DNA of 64,000 bases from contig JAZKBN010000073.1 of the NCBI GenBank assembly GCA_040388605.1, positions 8,643 through 72,642 on the forward strand, written 5' to 3'. Source of the DNA: JAZKBN01 sp040388605. Lineage in GTDB: Bacteria > Bacteroidota > Bacteroidia > Cytophagales > Flexibacteraceae. Made by a program: the position numbers and the translations under genes. Shown one piece after another: positions 51,570-60,648 of this stretch (the stretch's first letter is position 1; each line of letters begins with the position of its first letter). The notes beneath the pieces were generated by a model that was not told the DNA's origin, searched no databases, and worked only from the letters and a program-made list of their open reading frames with translations.

Positions 51570-51920
51570 CTAGTACCAATCACCTTTTGTTTCTCTTACC
51601 CCAAGGCTGTCAACCACATCTGCATAAACTTTATCCATTAAATCGGTATGTGACGAATACCATTTAAAGCTTCGGTTAAATGTGGCGCTATCTGTATTGT
51701 TCTTTTTTAACGCCCGTTCTTTAAATGCTGTGTAAACATATCTTACTGTATCACCGGGTACACGTACCTGCATGGCTTTAGATTCTGACAGGTGCAAATC
51801 TATCATGAGGCGAACCATTGCCTGCGGTTTAAGTATGTTTGCAGGCGGCGTATCACTCTGCCCGGAACAGCCTCCCAGCAGCAGCATGCACAGCATTGAA
51901 TACAAAAATGGTTTTTTCAC
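51570..51920 (-). CDS. DUF4296-type lipoprotein
   Basis: About 116 residues with a lipoprotein signal (KKPFLYSMLCMLLLGGC) and lipobox LGGC. The mature part (MVRLMIDLHLSESKAMQV ... TFNRSFKWYSSHTDLMDKVY) matches the DUF4296 pattern of Bacteroidota, a short helical domain of unknown role. Start is uncertain: GTG at 51920 gives the best signal peptide, a TTG at 51935 adds five residues, and ATG 51896 would leave a very short signal. It is divergent from the DUF58 gene at 51980. Confidence 0.78.
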   Translation of the reverse strand: MKKPFLYSMLCMLLLGGCSGQSDTPPANILKPQAMVRLMIDLHLSESKAMQVRVPGDTVRYVYTAFKERALKKNNTDSATFNRSFKWYSSHTDLMDKVYADVVDSLGVRETKGDWY

Positions 51921-51979
51921 GTTCAAAGGTAACAAGAAAGCGGTAAATTGGCATCCCGGTTTTAACCGGCAGGGTAATT

Positions 51980-52864
51980 ATGGAAGACTTTCTCCGCAAG
52001 CTGCGTAAATATGAAATTCGTATCCGCAAGGCTGTTGCCGGCCATTTGCAGGGCGATTTTCATTCGGTTTTTAAAGGCGCGGGCCTTGAGTTCGACGATG
52101 TGCGCCAGTACCAATACGGCGACGATGTACGCTCTATTGACTGGAACGTAAGCGCAAAAGGGCATGGCACCTTTGTTAAAACCTTTCGGGAGGAAAAGGA
52201 GCAAACTGTTTTCTTTATGCTTGATGTAAGCGCGTCGCAGGACATTGGTAATACCGGGCAGAAGAAAATAGATATCAGCAAAGAAATTGTAGGTGTGCTT
52301 GCGCTTTCGGCTATAAAAGAGGGCAGCCAGGTGGGGCTCTTCTGTTTCAGCGACAGGAGGGAGCAATACATAAAGCCCGGTAAGGGAATGAAGTTTGCTT
52401 ACCAAATAATAAGCTCATTACATAACCTGCGAGCGCAAAGCCTTAAAACATCGCTCAACTCGGCAATATTCTTTGTGCTTAATATTTTGAGGCGGCGCTG
52501 TGTAATTATACTTGTAAGCGATTTTATTGATAACGAAGATTATTTTCAAACTCTGCGTCCGCTTGCCCGTCGGCACGATTTAATTGTAATTCATGTACAC
52601 GACAGCCGTGAGGTTAGTTTCCCTAAGCTGGGTATAATACCGCTTTTCGACAGGGAACGTGGCCGGCAGGTTTGGATAAATACATCTTCGGGTAACTTCA
52701 GCCGCAGGCTGGAGCAGGGCTACAATGAAAATCGTGAAAAAATACAGCAGTTCTGCCGGGCCAACCAGGTAAATTACCTGGGCATAGATACCCAAACCGA
52801 TTTCGTTCCTGAACTGATTAAACTTTTTAAAACCCGTAACAGGAGCCATTTCAAATCAGCTTAA
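51980..52864 (+). CDS. DUF58 domain protein with VWA-like metal site
   Basis: 294-residue cytoplasmic protein. It has the DUF58 hallmark FDDVRQYQYGDDVRSIDWNVSA (about 38-59) and a von Willebrand A-type MIDAS DVSAS (Asp82, Ser84, Ser86), with a further Asp in LVSDFID. DUF58 proteins usually work with a MoxR-type AAA+ ATPase and are encoded next to it, often with Bat genes. No MoxR or Bat gene is within the window, so this copy stands alone here. Start ATG 51980 is well placed. Confidence 0.9.
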   Translation: MEDFLRKLRKYEIRIRKAVAGHLQGDFHSVFKGAGLEFDDVRQYQYGDDVRSIDWNVSAKGHGTFVKTFREEKEQTVFFMLDVSASQDIGNTGQKKIDISKEIVGVLALSAIKEGSQVGLFCFSDRREQYIKPGKGMKFAYQIISSLHNLRAQSLKTSLNSAIFFVLNILRRRCVIILVSDFIDNEDYFQTLRPLARRHDLIVIHVHDSREVSFPKLGIIPLFDRERGRQVWINTSSGNFSRRLEQGYNENREKIQQFCRANQVNYLGIDTQTDFVPELIKLFKTRNRSHFKSA

Positions 52865-53036
52865 TGAGATTTGCTTTTACGAACCCATCGGGATGGGCTG
52901 TAGAACATTTGAAATAGACTACTAAGTATTTTAACATACTGTTCGTATGAATTGTAAGTTAAAGCGATTCAATAGCAGGCTTTTAAAACCAATGCTTTAG
53001 GAAGTTGGTTTAAAACATGCCAATAGGCAGAAAAAT

Positions 53037-54587
53037 TCAATAACCGGTTTCAATTTGTTTTGCCGGTTTTAATTTAACAATCAATAGCTGTCCGTCTTTA
53101 TGTTGCTCATGATTGAGGTAGCTGTCGAATACTACCTGCGATGAGTCAATTACGTTATTTTTTTCCAGGAGACTTACTTCTACCCGCCTTAATACAGCAA
53201 ATTGCAGGTCAGGTACATGGTCGAGAATATCTTTAAATTCTCCGTAATTATTAGCGCCGGCGTAAGCAAGGCTGTGGGTTTTATGTCTTTTAACCACCTC
53301 AAATACTTCTTTACTGCAAAGTCCCGGGTAATCTTTAAACTTTGTCGGGTAAGAGAAAAAGCCCACGCGACCTAAAGGTTCAATAATTGTATATTTCGTA
53401 GGCTTAAGCTCAACCAGTTTTTGCCCAACCCTTCGGCACATATCGGTAAGTTCAATATATTCTGCTGAATAGTTCCTGTTTAGAAGTGTATTAAATTTTA
53501 ATACGCTAAAACCATAAACCGACATAAGTATAAAAACGGCAGGGTAATAATACTTTGATATAGGTTGCAATCTGTCTTTTATAACAAAGCGGCTGATAAC
53601 AGAAATTATCCAGGCTGTTCCCACTGCCTCAACGCCAACGAAGTAGTAATGTGCAGGCACCCAGTACCAGCCGAATCCGGGGAACCATGTTCCGACAAAG
53701 GTAAAGAAACAGAAATAGAGTATTCCGCTTACTAAAAAGCTGTCGGCCTTACGAATCATAACCATTAACCCGATAAAATACGCAATTCCAAAATAATTGC
53801 GAAAATCGTAAGGGTTAAAGTTACAGTATAAGAAAACCTCGAGATGCTCAAATTGATTAGGGAACAAAACCTTTTTTACTTCAGCAGTATGTGGTAATAT
53901 CTCATTATAATAAAAAAATGTAATCAGGAAGTAAACAGCGGCGCTTGATGCTGAGTAAATTATATACCAATGCCATCTCTTCCTGTCAGAGTAAAGGCAG
54001 TAAATGAATGTAATAAAGGTTATCAAAACACCGTCAGGACGTATGAAGATGCCTGCGCAGCTAATCAGGAAGGCAGTATTATACTGCTTCCTATTCAGGT
54101 ACAGGGCCGATGCAGCAATGCAAATAAGCAATAACTGGGTTTCCATACCGGTAACAATGCTGGCATAGCTGCTGTTAATTAAGAAAAGCAGGGGAAACAG
54201 CGACCAATGTGAAAGTCCGGTATATTTTTCAATCAGCTTTTTGGTAAGCGCTGCAAAAAGGAGGTTAGCTATGGTAAAACATAATAAATCAAAAATATCT
54301 ATTAATAATATTGCAGTTTTATCCTCCAGTAAAAATGCCGGGCTGCTTAAAACAGGATATATAAGGGATGTATTAGCCCTTACCCTTTCACCAATATTGA
54401 ATTGTGCCCCGTTACCGTTTGCAATATTTTTGGCAATTCTATAGCTGATAAAGGCATCGTCAAACTTTATAGGGTACCTGTAGATGCGGTTATAAAAGGT
54501 TATAACCGTAATTAAAACAACTAAAACAGCAGTTATACCAAACTTTATTTTGGAATCGGGTTGGAATAGGGGCTGTTTTATCTTCAT
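53037..54587 (-). CDS. GT-C-like polytopic membrane protein, paralogue 1
   Basis: 516-residue inner-membrane protein with about ten helices and a C-terminal ~120-residue periplasmic domain. After TM1 comes KFDDAFISYRIAKNIANG and FNIGERVRANTSLIYP, the pattern of polyprenyl-phosphate-sugar-dependent GT-C glycosyltransferases (DDA-FISYR-ARN). The adjacent acidic pair is the expected catalytic base. Such enzymes add sugars to surface glycans on the periplasmic side. It is strongly similar along its entire length to the neighbouring gene at 54694, so the two arose by tandem duplication. Acceptor unknown. Confidence 0.78.
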   Translation of the reverse strand: MKIKQPLFQPDSKIKFGITAVLVVLITVITFYNRIYRYPIKFDDAFISYRIAKNIANGNGAQFNIGERVRANTSLIYPVLSSPAFLLEDKTAILLIDIFDLLCFTIANLLFAALTKKLIEKYTGLSHWSLFPLLFLINSSYASIVTGMETQLLLICIAASALYLNRKQYNTAFLISCAGIFIRPDGVLITFITFIYCLYSDRKRWHWYIIYSASSAAVYFLITFFYYNEILPHTAEVKKVLFPNQFEHLEVFLYCNFNPYDFRNYFGIAYFIGLMVMIRKADSFLVSGILYFCFFTFVGTWFPGFGWYWVPAHYYFVGVEAVGTAWIISVISRFVIKDRLQPISKYYYPAVFILMSVYGFSVLKFNTLLNRNYSAEYIELTDMCRRVGQKLVELKPTKYTIIEPLGRVGFFSYPTKFKDYPGLCSKEVFEVVKRHKTHSLAYAGANNYGEFKDILDHVPDLQFAVLRRVEVSLLEKNNVIDSSQVVFDSYLNHEQHKDGQLLIVKLKPAKQIETGY

Positions 54588-54693
54588 TTTAATTTAGCTT
54601 CGGCCTTGAGCCATATTACAATTCCTTAACCATTTTATAACCGCAGCTTTCAAACAGAAAGACTGCGTTATTATTTATGAAGCAGTCGCAAGG

Positions 54694-56241
54694 TCAATGG
54701 GTGTCAATTTTTGGGTTGGGTTTTAATTTAACAATTAACAACTGCAAGTCGTTATGGAAAGCAGGATTTGGGTAGCTGTCGTAAACTACCTGGGAAGAAT
54801 CAATTACGTTGTTTCTTTCCATAAGGCCAACTTCAGCACGCCTTAAAACTGCATATTCAAGGTCAGGTACATGGTCAAGAATATCTTTGAACTCTCCGAA
54901 ATTATCACCGCCCGCATAAACAATGCTGTGCGTTTTATGCCTTTTAACCACGTTAAATACCTCTTTACTGCATAACCCCGGGTAATCTTTAAACTTAATA
55001 GGATAAGAGAAAAAGGCTACGCGGCCTAAGGGCTCAATAATGGTATATTTAGTAGACTTAAGCGATACTAGTTTTTCACCTATCCTTTTGCACATACCGG
55101 TAAGTTCCACATAATCTCTTGAATAGATTTGGTTTAAAGTTGTGCAGAACTTTAATACGGCCAAACTAAAGAAAAGCATAAATAGGTAAATAGCCGGGTA
55201 GTAGATTTTACATAATGAACCAGTGCGGTTTTTAAATATTATCTTATAGATATAAGAAGCAAGCCAAGCTGTTCCTACTGCTTCTGCGCAAACAAAGTAG
55301 TAATGCGCCGGAACCCAATACCAACCGTAAAACGGGAACCAGGTACCTATGAATGTGAAAAAAAGAAAATATAGAATTCCGCTTATCAGAACGCTGTCGA
55401 ATTTCCGAATCATTACCACGAAACCAATAAAATAGGCAATGCCGAAAAATGTCCTCACATCATACGGATAAAAGTTACGATACAGGAAATAGTCCAGGTA
55501 TTCGAATTGATCCGGGAAAAGAACCTTTTTTACCGATGCGGTATAGGGTAAAATCTCGTTATAATAAAAGAATGTAATCAGGAAGTATATAGTGGCTGTT
55601 GCGGCTCCATAGGTAAGGAACCAAAGCCAATTTGTCCTGCTGTAATATAGGCAATAAGCGAATGTAACCAATGTAATCAAAACTCCGTCGGGTCTTATAA
55701 ATATTCCGGCGCAGCTGATAAGGAATGCATGCTTATATTGTTTCTTATTCAGGTAAAGGGCCGATGCTGCTATACAAATGGTGTATAACTGGGTTTCCAT
55801 TCCCAAAACAATGTTTACAAAGCTGCTGTGCATCAAAAAAAGCAAAGGTAACAGCGACCAATGTGAAAGGCCGGTGTATTTTTCAATCAGCTTTTTGGTA
55901 AGAGCAGCGAAAAGGAGGTTAGCTGCGGTAAAGCAAAGGAGGTCAAAAATATCAATCAAAATTATGGCCGTATCATCGTCCAGAAAAAAAGCCGGGCTGG
56001 TTAAAACAGGGTAAATAAGCGATGTGTTGGCCCTTAATCTTTCACCTATATTGAACTGTGCACCATATCCGTTGGCTATGTTTTTGGAAATTCTGTATCC
56101 TATGAACGCATCGTCGAATTTTGATGGATAGCTGAATATGCGATTGTAATAAGTTGAAGCAGTAATCAGTATTACTAAAATGGCAGTTACAGCAAACTTT
56201 ATTTTGGAACCGGGTTGGAAGTCAGGCAGGTTTACCTTCAT
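54694..56241 (-). CDS. GT-C-like polytopic membrane protein, paralogue 2
   Basis: 515 residues, co-linear with the gene at 53037: KFDDAFIGYRISKNIANG, ERLRANTSLIYPVL, GIFIRPDGVLIT, ITFFYYNEILP and the C-terminal KYTIIEPLGRV block are nearly the same. Identity is highest in the first loop and the C-terminal domain and lower in the helices. It lies 106 bases upstream of its paralogue on the same strand; with a good promoter (56393-56422) in front, the two probably form one operon. They may differ in sugar donor or acceptor. Confidence 0.78.
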   Translation of the reverse strand: MKVNLPDFQPGSKIKFAVTAILVILITASTYYNRIFSYPSKFDDAFIGYRISKNIANGYGAQFNIGERLRANTSLIYPVLTSPAFFLDDDTAIILIDIFDLLCFTAANLLFAALTKKLIEKYTGLSHWSLLPLLFLMHSSFVNIVLGMETQLYTICIAASALYLNKKQYKHAFLISCAGIFIRPDGVLITLVTFAYCLYYSRTNWLWFLTYGAATATIYFLITFFYYNEILPYTASVKKVLFPDQFEYLDYFLYRNFYPYDVRTFFGIAYFIGFVVMIRKFDSVLISGILYFLFFTFIGTWFPFYGWYWVPAHYYFVCAEAVGTAWLASYIYKIIFKNRTGSLCKIYYPAIYLFMLFFSLAVLKFCTTLNQIYSRDYVELTGMCKRIGEKLVSLKSTKYTIIEPLGRVAFFSYPIKFKDYPGLCSKEVFNVVKRHKTHSIVYAGGDNFGEFKDILDHVPDLEYAVLRRAEVGLMERNNVIDSSQVVYDSYPNPAFHNDLQLLIVKLKPNPKIDTH

Positions 56242-56392
56242 TATTCAATATGTCGGCTTTTTGTGCCGGATAGTTTTAATTATAACAATTGAAAGATGCA
56301 GCAATACAGCAGAAAGGAATTCAGGATAACATTAAGCGTCACGCTGTTTATTAAGCCTGTATTTTAAAAATGCCCGCATTTTCAACTAAACT

Positions 56393-56422
56393 CAAAGGTA
56401 GGCCCTTTTTTTATAATTCAAA
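56393..56422 (-). promoter_or_regulatory. Bacteroidota-type promoter for the GT-C pair
   Basis: On the minus strand TTTG (56422-56419) and TACCTTTG (56400-56393) are 18 bases apart, a good match to the phylum consensus. Transcription would start near 56386, about 145 bases before the ATG at 56241. The -33 element overlaps the stem of the RNase G terminator. Confidence 0.65.
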
Positions 56423-56446
56423 AGCCCCCGGTTTCGAGGGCTTTTG
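56419..56446 (-). terminator. Terminator after RNase G
   Basis: CAAAAGCCC pairs with GGGCTTTTG around a 10-base loop; on the minus strand it is followed by AATTATAAAAAAA. It lies about 50 bases after the RNase G stop and overlaps the promoter of the next gene. Confidence 0.75.
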
Positions 56447-56495
56447 TAATTTAATCATTGATTATCAGTCAATTTAGGGCTTTTAAACCGGCATT

Positions 56496-58055
56496 TTAGC
56501 TGGTTTCAATCGGCTCGCCTCCCTTACCGAGAAAGCGATAATCTGTAAGTCCCAGTGAAGTATCTTCACGCAGGTTTACCCATGTATTGTATTTAAAGAA
56601 CCACTTGGTTCTCCTGGAAACCAGGCCTGCCGTATAATAGGAGTACAGAAAGGGATGCAGGCAGAGGGTCACACCTTTTTCGTTCTGCTTACCGAGTATA
56701 AAATCCAGGTTTGCTTCTAATTGGTCTGTTACCAATATGCTTGCTGTAACTTTTCCTGTTCCGTTACAGGTCGGGCAAATTTCCCCGGTGGTAACATTCA
56801 TCTCCGGGCGAACCCTTTGACGGGTAATCTGCATAAGCCCGAATTTGCTGAGCGGAAGAACGGTGTGCCGGGCACGTTCATTCTTCATCTCATTCCGCAT
56901 TTTATCGAAAATGAGCTTTTTGTTGTCGGGTTTCTTTTGATCAATAAAATCAACCACAATTATTCCGCCCATATCCCGTAACCTAAGCTGGCGTGCAATT
57001 TCTTTTGCAGCCTCGCTGTTTACGTTCATAGCGGTGCTTTCCTGGTCTTCGTTGTCGCCTTTGTTGCTGCTGCTGCCGCTGTTTACATCAATAACGTGCA
57101 GGGCTTCTGTATGCTCAATTACAAGGTATCCGCCTCCGGGCAGGCTAACCGTTTTCCCGAACAGGCCTTTAATTTGCTTTTCAATTCCGGCAGCTTCAAA
57201 CAGCTTTACTTTACCGGTATGCAGCTTTACTATTTTTTCTTTATCCGGGGCTATTGTGCGCACATAACGCCTTACCTCTTCATAAATATCTTTATTGTCA
57301 AGGGTAATGCTGTCGAAGCTTTCGTTCAGCATATCGCGCATCATGGACCCTGCGCGGCCCATTTCACCTATAATTTTATCTTTAGGACGGGCAGTGCTTA
57401 AGGCATTGAAACCGCTTTCCCACTTTTCCATAAGCATGCTCAGGTCTTTATCGAGCTCTGCTACTTCTTTATTTTCGGCAACTGTACGTATAATAACACC
57501 GAAATTATCAGGCTTAATGCTGTTAATCAGGCGTACAAGGCGTTGGCGCTCTTCCTTGCTTACAATTTTCTTGCTTATGCTAACCGAGTTAGAAAAAGGC
57601 ACAAGAATTATATAACGGCCGGCCAGCGAAATTTCGCAGCTGAGCCTGGGTCCCTTGGTACTTATCGGCTCTTTAACAACCTGGACAAGCAGGTGTTGGT
57701 TTTTGGCCAGCACCTGGGTCATTTTGCCCATCTTGTCTATATCTGTTTCAAGCTTAAAGCCGTTCAGCTTCCAGGTTTCAAGCTTTTGGGTTTGCGCCAG
57801 CTTTACCCACTTGTTTAATGATTTAATTTGGGGCCCCAGGTCAAGGTAATGCAGGAATGCATCTTTTTCATGACCTATATCAACAAATGCGGCGTTAAGG
57901 CCGGGGTTTACTTTACGTACAATGCCAAGGTAAATATCACCAACCGTAAAGCTTTGGGCGTTGTCTTCTACGTGGTACTCTATCAGCCGTTTATCCTGGA
58001 GCAGGGCAATACGTTCGCCTCCCTGTCCGGTGCTGATTACTAGTTCATTGCTCAA
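56496..58055 (-). CDS. rng: Ribonuclease G/E family endoribonuclease
   Basis: 519-residue cytoplasmic endoribonuclease that cuts AU-rich single-stranded RNA in rRNA maturation and mRNA decay. An S1-like domain (GDIYLGIVRKVNPGLNAAFVD, about 39-59) is followed by the RNase H-like catalytic core with Mg-binding Asp323 (VIDVNSGS) and Asp369 (IIVVDFID), and the zinc-link CPTC (427-430) that pairs subunits. No E. coli RNase E-type degradosome tail. The start is TTG at 58055. In Bacteroidota it commonly lies beside HU and mutY, as here. Confidence 0.95.
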   Translation of the reverse strand: MSNELVISTGQGGERIALLQDKRLIEYHVEDNAQSFTVGDIYLGIVRKVNPGLNAAFVDIGHEKDAFLHYLDLGPQIKSLNKWVKLAQTQKLETWKLNGFKLETDIDKMGKMTQVLAKNQHLLVQVVKEPISTKGPRLSCEISLAGRYIILVPFSNSVSISKKIVSKEERQRLVRLINSIKPDNFGVIIRTVAENKEVAELDKDLSMLMEKWESGFNALSTARPKDKIIGEMGRAGSMMRDMLNESFDSITLDNKDIYEEVRRYVRTIAPDKEKIVKLHTGKVKLFEAAGIEKQIKGLFGKTVSLPGGGYLVIEHTEALHVIDVNSGSSSNKGDNEDQESTAMNVNSEAAKEIARQLRLRDMGGIIVVDFIDQKKPDNKKLIFDKMRNEMKNERARHTVLPLSKFGLMQITRQRVRPEMNVTTGEICPTCNGTGKVTASILVTDQLEANLDFILGKQNEKGVTLCLHPFLYSYYTAGLVSRRTKWFFKYNTWVNLREDTSLGLTDYRFLGKGGEPIETS

Positions 58056-58757
58056 TGTGTAATTTCATTTAATACTGTGCGATTAATAACATGAAAAGGG
58101 AATTGGCACGGGCGTTTTCAGGCAAAGCCTAAGCCGGTGCATTCCTCACTGGTCGCACAAAAAGGCAATTAAAAAGAATAACTATACAGAGGTAGCCTAT
58201 TTGAAATTTCAACGAAAACCCGCACGCATTTCAGGCTGCGTATAGAAAAACCGGGGGAAATTGTAAGCATGTCGCAGCTTGTGTGCGACCTTATGTTTTA
58301 CAGGGCTCTTATGGCAGGAGCGGGTATAAGCTGAAATTTCTGTTCCTGTATGCGAGCCTTTTGTTTGAGTGGCTCGTATGGTTTTAGCAGATTCAGCATT
58401 ATTTTCGGTACAGGAAAAATGAGTTCTTAATTAAAGACGGGCCGCGGTACCTGTTTATAAATGGCAGTTTGGCAGGTCTTCCGGAGATATTTTGCTATTC
58501 CGATGGTGTACTATTCTGTGTTCAGCGTTTGAAACCTTATGTTTCAGTCGCCGGGTCCTGACCGGGGTAAAGTAAATTTGTAATTGATTACTGCCTGCCG
58601 GGCTTTATGCTTCTTTCCGAAGGGGTTCCGGGTATTTCGCAATTATAAATATTGGCACTCAAATATGGCGAAGCTAATTTCTTGCTTTGTGTGCGTAAAC
58701 CGCTTTTGCGGTTCGGGCCTGATGCTTAAATCCCGGCCCGAACCCGCAAAGCGCAGC
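58056..58757. other. Long non-coding stretch upstream of RNase G
   Basis: About 700 bases with no convincing gene on either strand; the longest frames are about 20-33 codons without domain features. Hairpins are visible: GTCGCA/TGCGAC (58271-58289), GCGAGCC/GGCTCGT (about 58351-58378), AACCGC-TTTT-GCGGTT (58698-58713) and CGGGCC/GGCCCG (about 58714-58740). The last two follow the small ribosomal-protein-like gene and may be its terminator. A long 5' leader of RNase G, which controls its own mRNA in E. coli for RNase E, would fit here. Confidence 0.4.
58698..58740 (-). terminator. Double hairpin downstream of the bL38-like gene
   Basis: Two adjacent stems, CGGGCC/GGCCCG and AACCGC-(4)-GCGGTT, 18-60 bases after the stop of the 29-codon gene. 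Only a short TTT follows on the minus strand, so termination strength is uncertain. Confidence 0.45.
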
Positions 58758-58847
58758 TTATTTTTTCTTGTGCCTGTTTTTTCTCAGGCGCTTTTTGCGC
58801 TTGTGCGTGGCAATCTTATGGCGTTTTCTTTTCTTTCCGCAAGGCAT
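58758..58847 (-). CDS. 29-residue highly basic protein, probable ribosomal protein bL38-like
   Basis: A minus-strand frame from ATG 58847 to TAA at 58758. The protein starts MPCGKKRKRHKIATHKRKKR and ends LRKNRHKKK: 19 of 29 residues are Lys, Arg or His. It fits a tiny conserved Bacteroidota protein I recall with consensus MPSGKKRKRHKMATHKRKKR, matching what was described as the extra large-subunit protein bL38 in the Flavobacterium johnsoniae ribosome. Here Ser3 is Cys. Its place between the TPR gene and RNase G is also consistent with what I remember. It is easily missed because of size. Confidence 0.75.
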   Translation of the reverse strand: MPCGKKRKRHKIATHKRKKRLRKNRHKKK

Positions 58848-58953
58848 AATTAAGTGGATTTGATAATTGAATGTTTGTTTAATGGTAACCGCCCGTTAAG
58901 GCAGTTGAATTGTTTTGCTTCTGGCAAACCTTCACAGGTTTAATAAAGCAAAT

Positions 58954-58973
58954 GCCGAAACAATTGTTTCGGC
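58954..58973 (-). terminator. 20-base perfect palindrome between TPR and bL38-like genes
   Basis: GCCGAAACAATTGTTTCGGC is a perfect palindrome, followed on the minus strand by ATTTGCTTTATT. It is about 125 bases after the TPR gene stop and 105 bases before the bL38-like ATG, so it most likely ends the TPR transcript, though an operator for the small gene is possible. Confidence 0.55.
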
Positions 58974-59095
58974 GGCAATCAGTCGATTTGAGCCGGCAAT
59001 TACAATCAGTAAGTATGCCGGCTTTTTTCGATTTCTATTTCTTATTCCGGCACTCAGCCGGTTTTCAGATTTTTTTTCGGTTATAAAACCCGGAT

Positions 59096-59959
59096 TTACC
59101 TGCCTGTGCCTTCCAGCTCTTTCAGCATGCTTTCTGCCGATGATTTAATTTCATCATTCCTGCTTTTCAGCAGGGGTTTGAGGGTTGCAATTGCTTCTGC
59201 ACGTTTTCCGCCCTGGTTCAGGCTTAAGGCCAGCTGCCAGCGGGCTTCATCGTTTGCAGGATCCAGCTCAAGCAGTTTTTTGAATCGGGCTTCTGCCTTA
59301 TCGAACTGCCCTGAGCGCATGCTCAGCAGACCCAGTTGTAATATTGCACTTTTATTTTCAGGCTCCTCGGTAATTACTTCCCTCAGAAGCGAGATTCCCT
59401 TCATGGGATCCTCGCTATCTACCCAAGTGAGCGCAAGTTTAATTTTTGCGTCACTTTTAAAGGCGGGGTCGCTCATGGCTTTAGTAAACCTCTCGCGTGC
59501 CTTCCCGGTAAATGCTTTGCGGAATGCAATGCCTTTTTCATCGTTGGGCAGCTGTGCGGCTGCTTCAAACCAGGCTTCACCGGCTTTAACAGCATTACGT
59601 GAATCAGGGCTTATACTATAAACTGAATCACGCCAGCGTGCTGCATTCCTGTAATTCCCTGCCCTTCGGTATAAAACTGAAAGGGAATCTGCTTTAACAA
59701 GGCGTTTCTCTTTAGGCGAAGCAGCATCTGAAAACACTTTCACACTTTCATTTGCTTTTGCCGAGTCTGTTTTTGATAAAACAGCCGCCGGAAAACTCTC
59801 TTCAGCAGCTTCGGTATTTCCGCCCCTGGGGTCTGCATGGCTGCTTTCTTCAGCGGGCGATGGTCCGGAATCTTTTTTAACAACCGATTGCGGGAGCATA
59901 AAAAGAACTAAAACCAACACTACCGCCGAAACAAGCACTGTTAATTGCGATTTCGACAT
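59096..59959 (-). CDS. TPR-repeat protein with N-terminal membrane anchor
   Basis: 287 residues. One N-terminal membrane helix (TVLVSAVVLVLVLFMLPQ, about 7-24) places the rest in the periplasm. A Ser/Ala/Glu-rich spacer (30-80) is followed by about four to five tetratricopeptide units, clearest in KSAILQLGLLSMRSGQFDKA and DEARWQLALSLNQGGKRAEA. Such proteins scaffold other proteins; partner unknown. A TPR gene next to HU and RNase G is the usual Bacteroidota arrangement. Confidence 0.85.
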   Translation of the reverse strand: MSKSQLTVLVSAVVLVLVLFMLPQSVVKKDSGPSPAEESSHADPRGGNTEAAEESFPAAVLSKTDSAKANESVKVFSDAASPKEKRLVKADSLSVLYRRAGNYRNAARWRDSVYSISPDSRNAVKAGEAWFEAAAQLPNDEKGIAFRKAFTGKARERFTKAMSDPAFKSDAKIKLALTWVDSEDPMKGISLLREVITEEPENKSAILQLGLLSMRSGQFDKAEARFKKLLELDPANDEARWQLALSLNQGGKRAEAIATLKPLLKSRNDEIKSSAESMLKELEGTGR

Positions 59960-60128
59960 AAAATAATCGTAAGATTCCGCATAAGCCGCCTGACGTTTTT
60001 AATCAGGCTTGGGTTGGCAAATTGGTTAATGCCGCGGAACGGCTAAAGTATGCCTTTATCTGACCCGGAATAAGCTAAACCTGTTCAATGAACGGCTTAA
60101 ATTACCTCCGGCTCAGGATTTCTGCAAA

Positions 60129-60425
60129 TCAGCGACCTTTAAGAGAAGGGCTTTCTTTTATTTTCTTAACGAATTGTTTCGAAGGTTTGAAACTTGGAAT
60201 GTAATGCTCTTCGATAACGATTGCGGTATTCTTAGAGATATTGCGAGCCACTTTTTTGGCACGGCGCTTGTTTATAAAGCTGCCGAATCCACGTACGTAG
60301 ATACTCTCGCCCTTTTCCATTGAGCCTTTAATAACTTCGAAAAAGGTTTCAACTACTGACTGAACTTCTGCGCGTTCTATGCCGGTGCTGTCAGTAATCT
60401 TGGCAATAACTTCTGCTTTTGTCAC
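60129..60425 (-). CDS. hup: HU/IHF-family DNA-binding protein
   Basis: 98-residue nucleoid protein that bends DNA as a dimer: the N-terminal helices MTKAEVIAKITDSTG, then YVRGFGSFINKRRAKKVARN leading to the beta-arm, and a basic C-terminal helix with PSKQFVKKIKES. The proline at the arm tip lies in the IPSFKPS region as in HU-type proteins. The start is GTG at 60425. Divergent from mutY; a small inverted repeat GCCGAC-T-GTCGGC (60472-60484) lies in the shared upstream region. Confidence 0.94.
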   Translation of the reverse strand: MTKAEVIAKITDSTGIERAEVQSVVETFFEVIKGSMEKGESIYVRGFGSFINKRRAKKVARNISKNTAIVIEEHYIPSFKPSKQFVKKIKESPSLKGR

Positions 60426-60648
60426 GGTAACTGCTTGTGTGTAAGATGAATGTGAACCTGAGTATGTGCTTGCCGACTGTCGGCGTACAAATGAAGATTG
60501 TTTGTTACCGTCAATTTTCCCTATTGACTACCTCCATTTTACCCCGCAAAGCTATTAAATTTTTTTATAAGTACAATTTAAAGGATGCAAACGGGGTAAT
60601 AAATACCCTTATATAGCTATCTTTATCGCTGAATTTCAGCCATAAGAT

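Noticed and set aside
51924..51931. TACCTTTG word on the minus strand as promoter of the DUF4296 gene
   Set aside because: It lies within or three bases before the probable start codon and lacks a -33 element, so it is more likely coincidence.
58584..58853. 89-codon plus-strand frame opposite the bL38-like gene
   Set aside because: It is antisense to the basic 29-codon gene on the minus strand, which has a clear family likeness; a TAAATTTG word upstream has no -33 partner.
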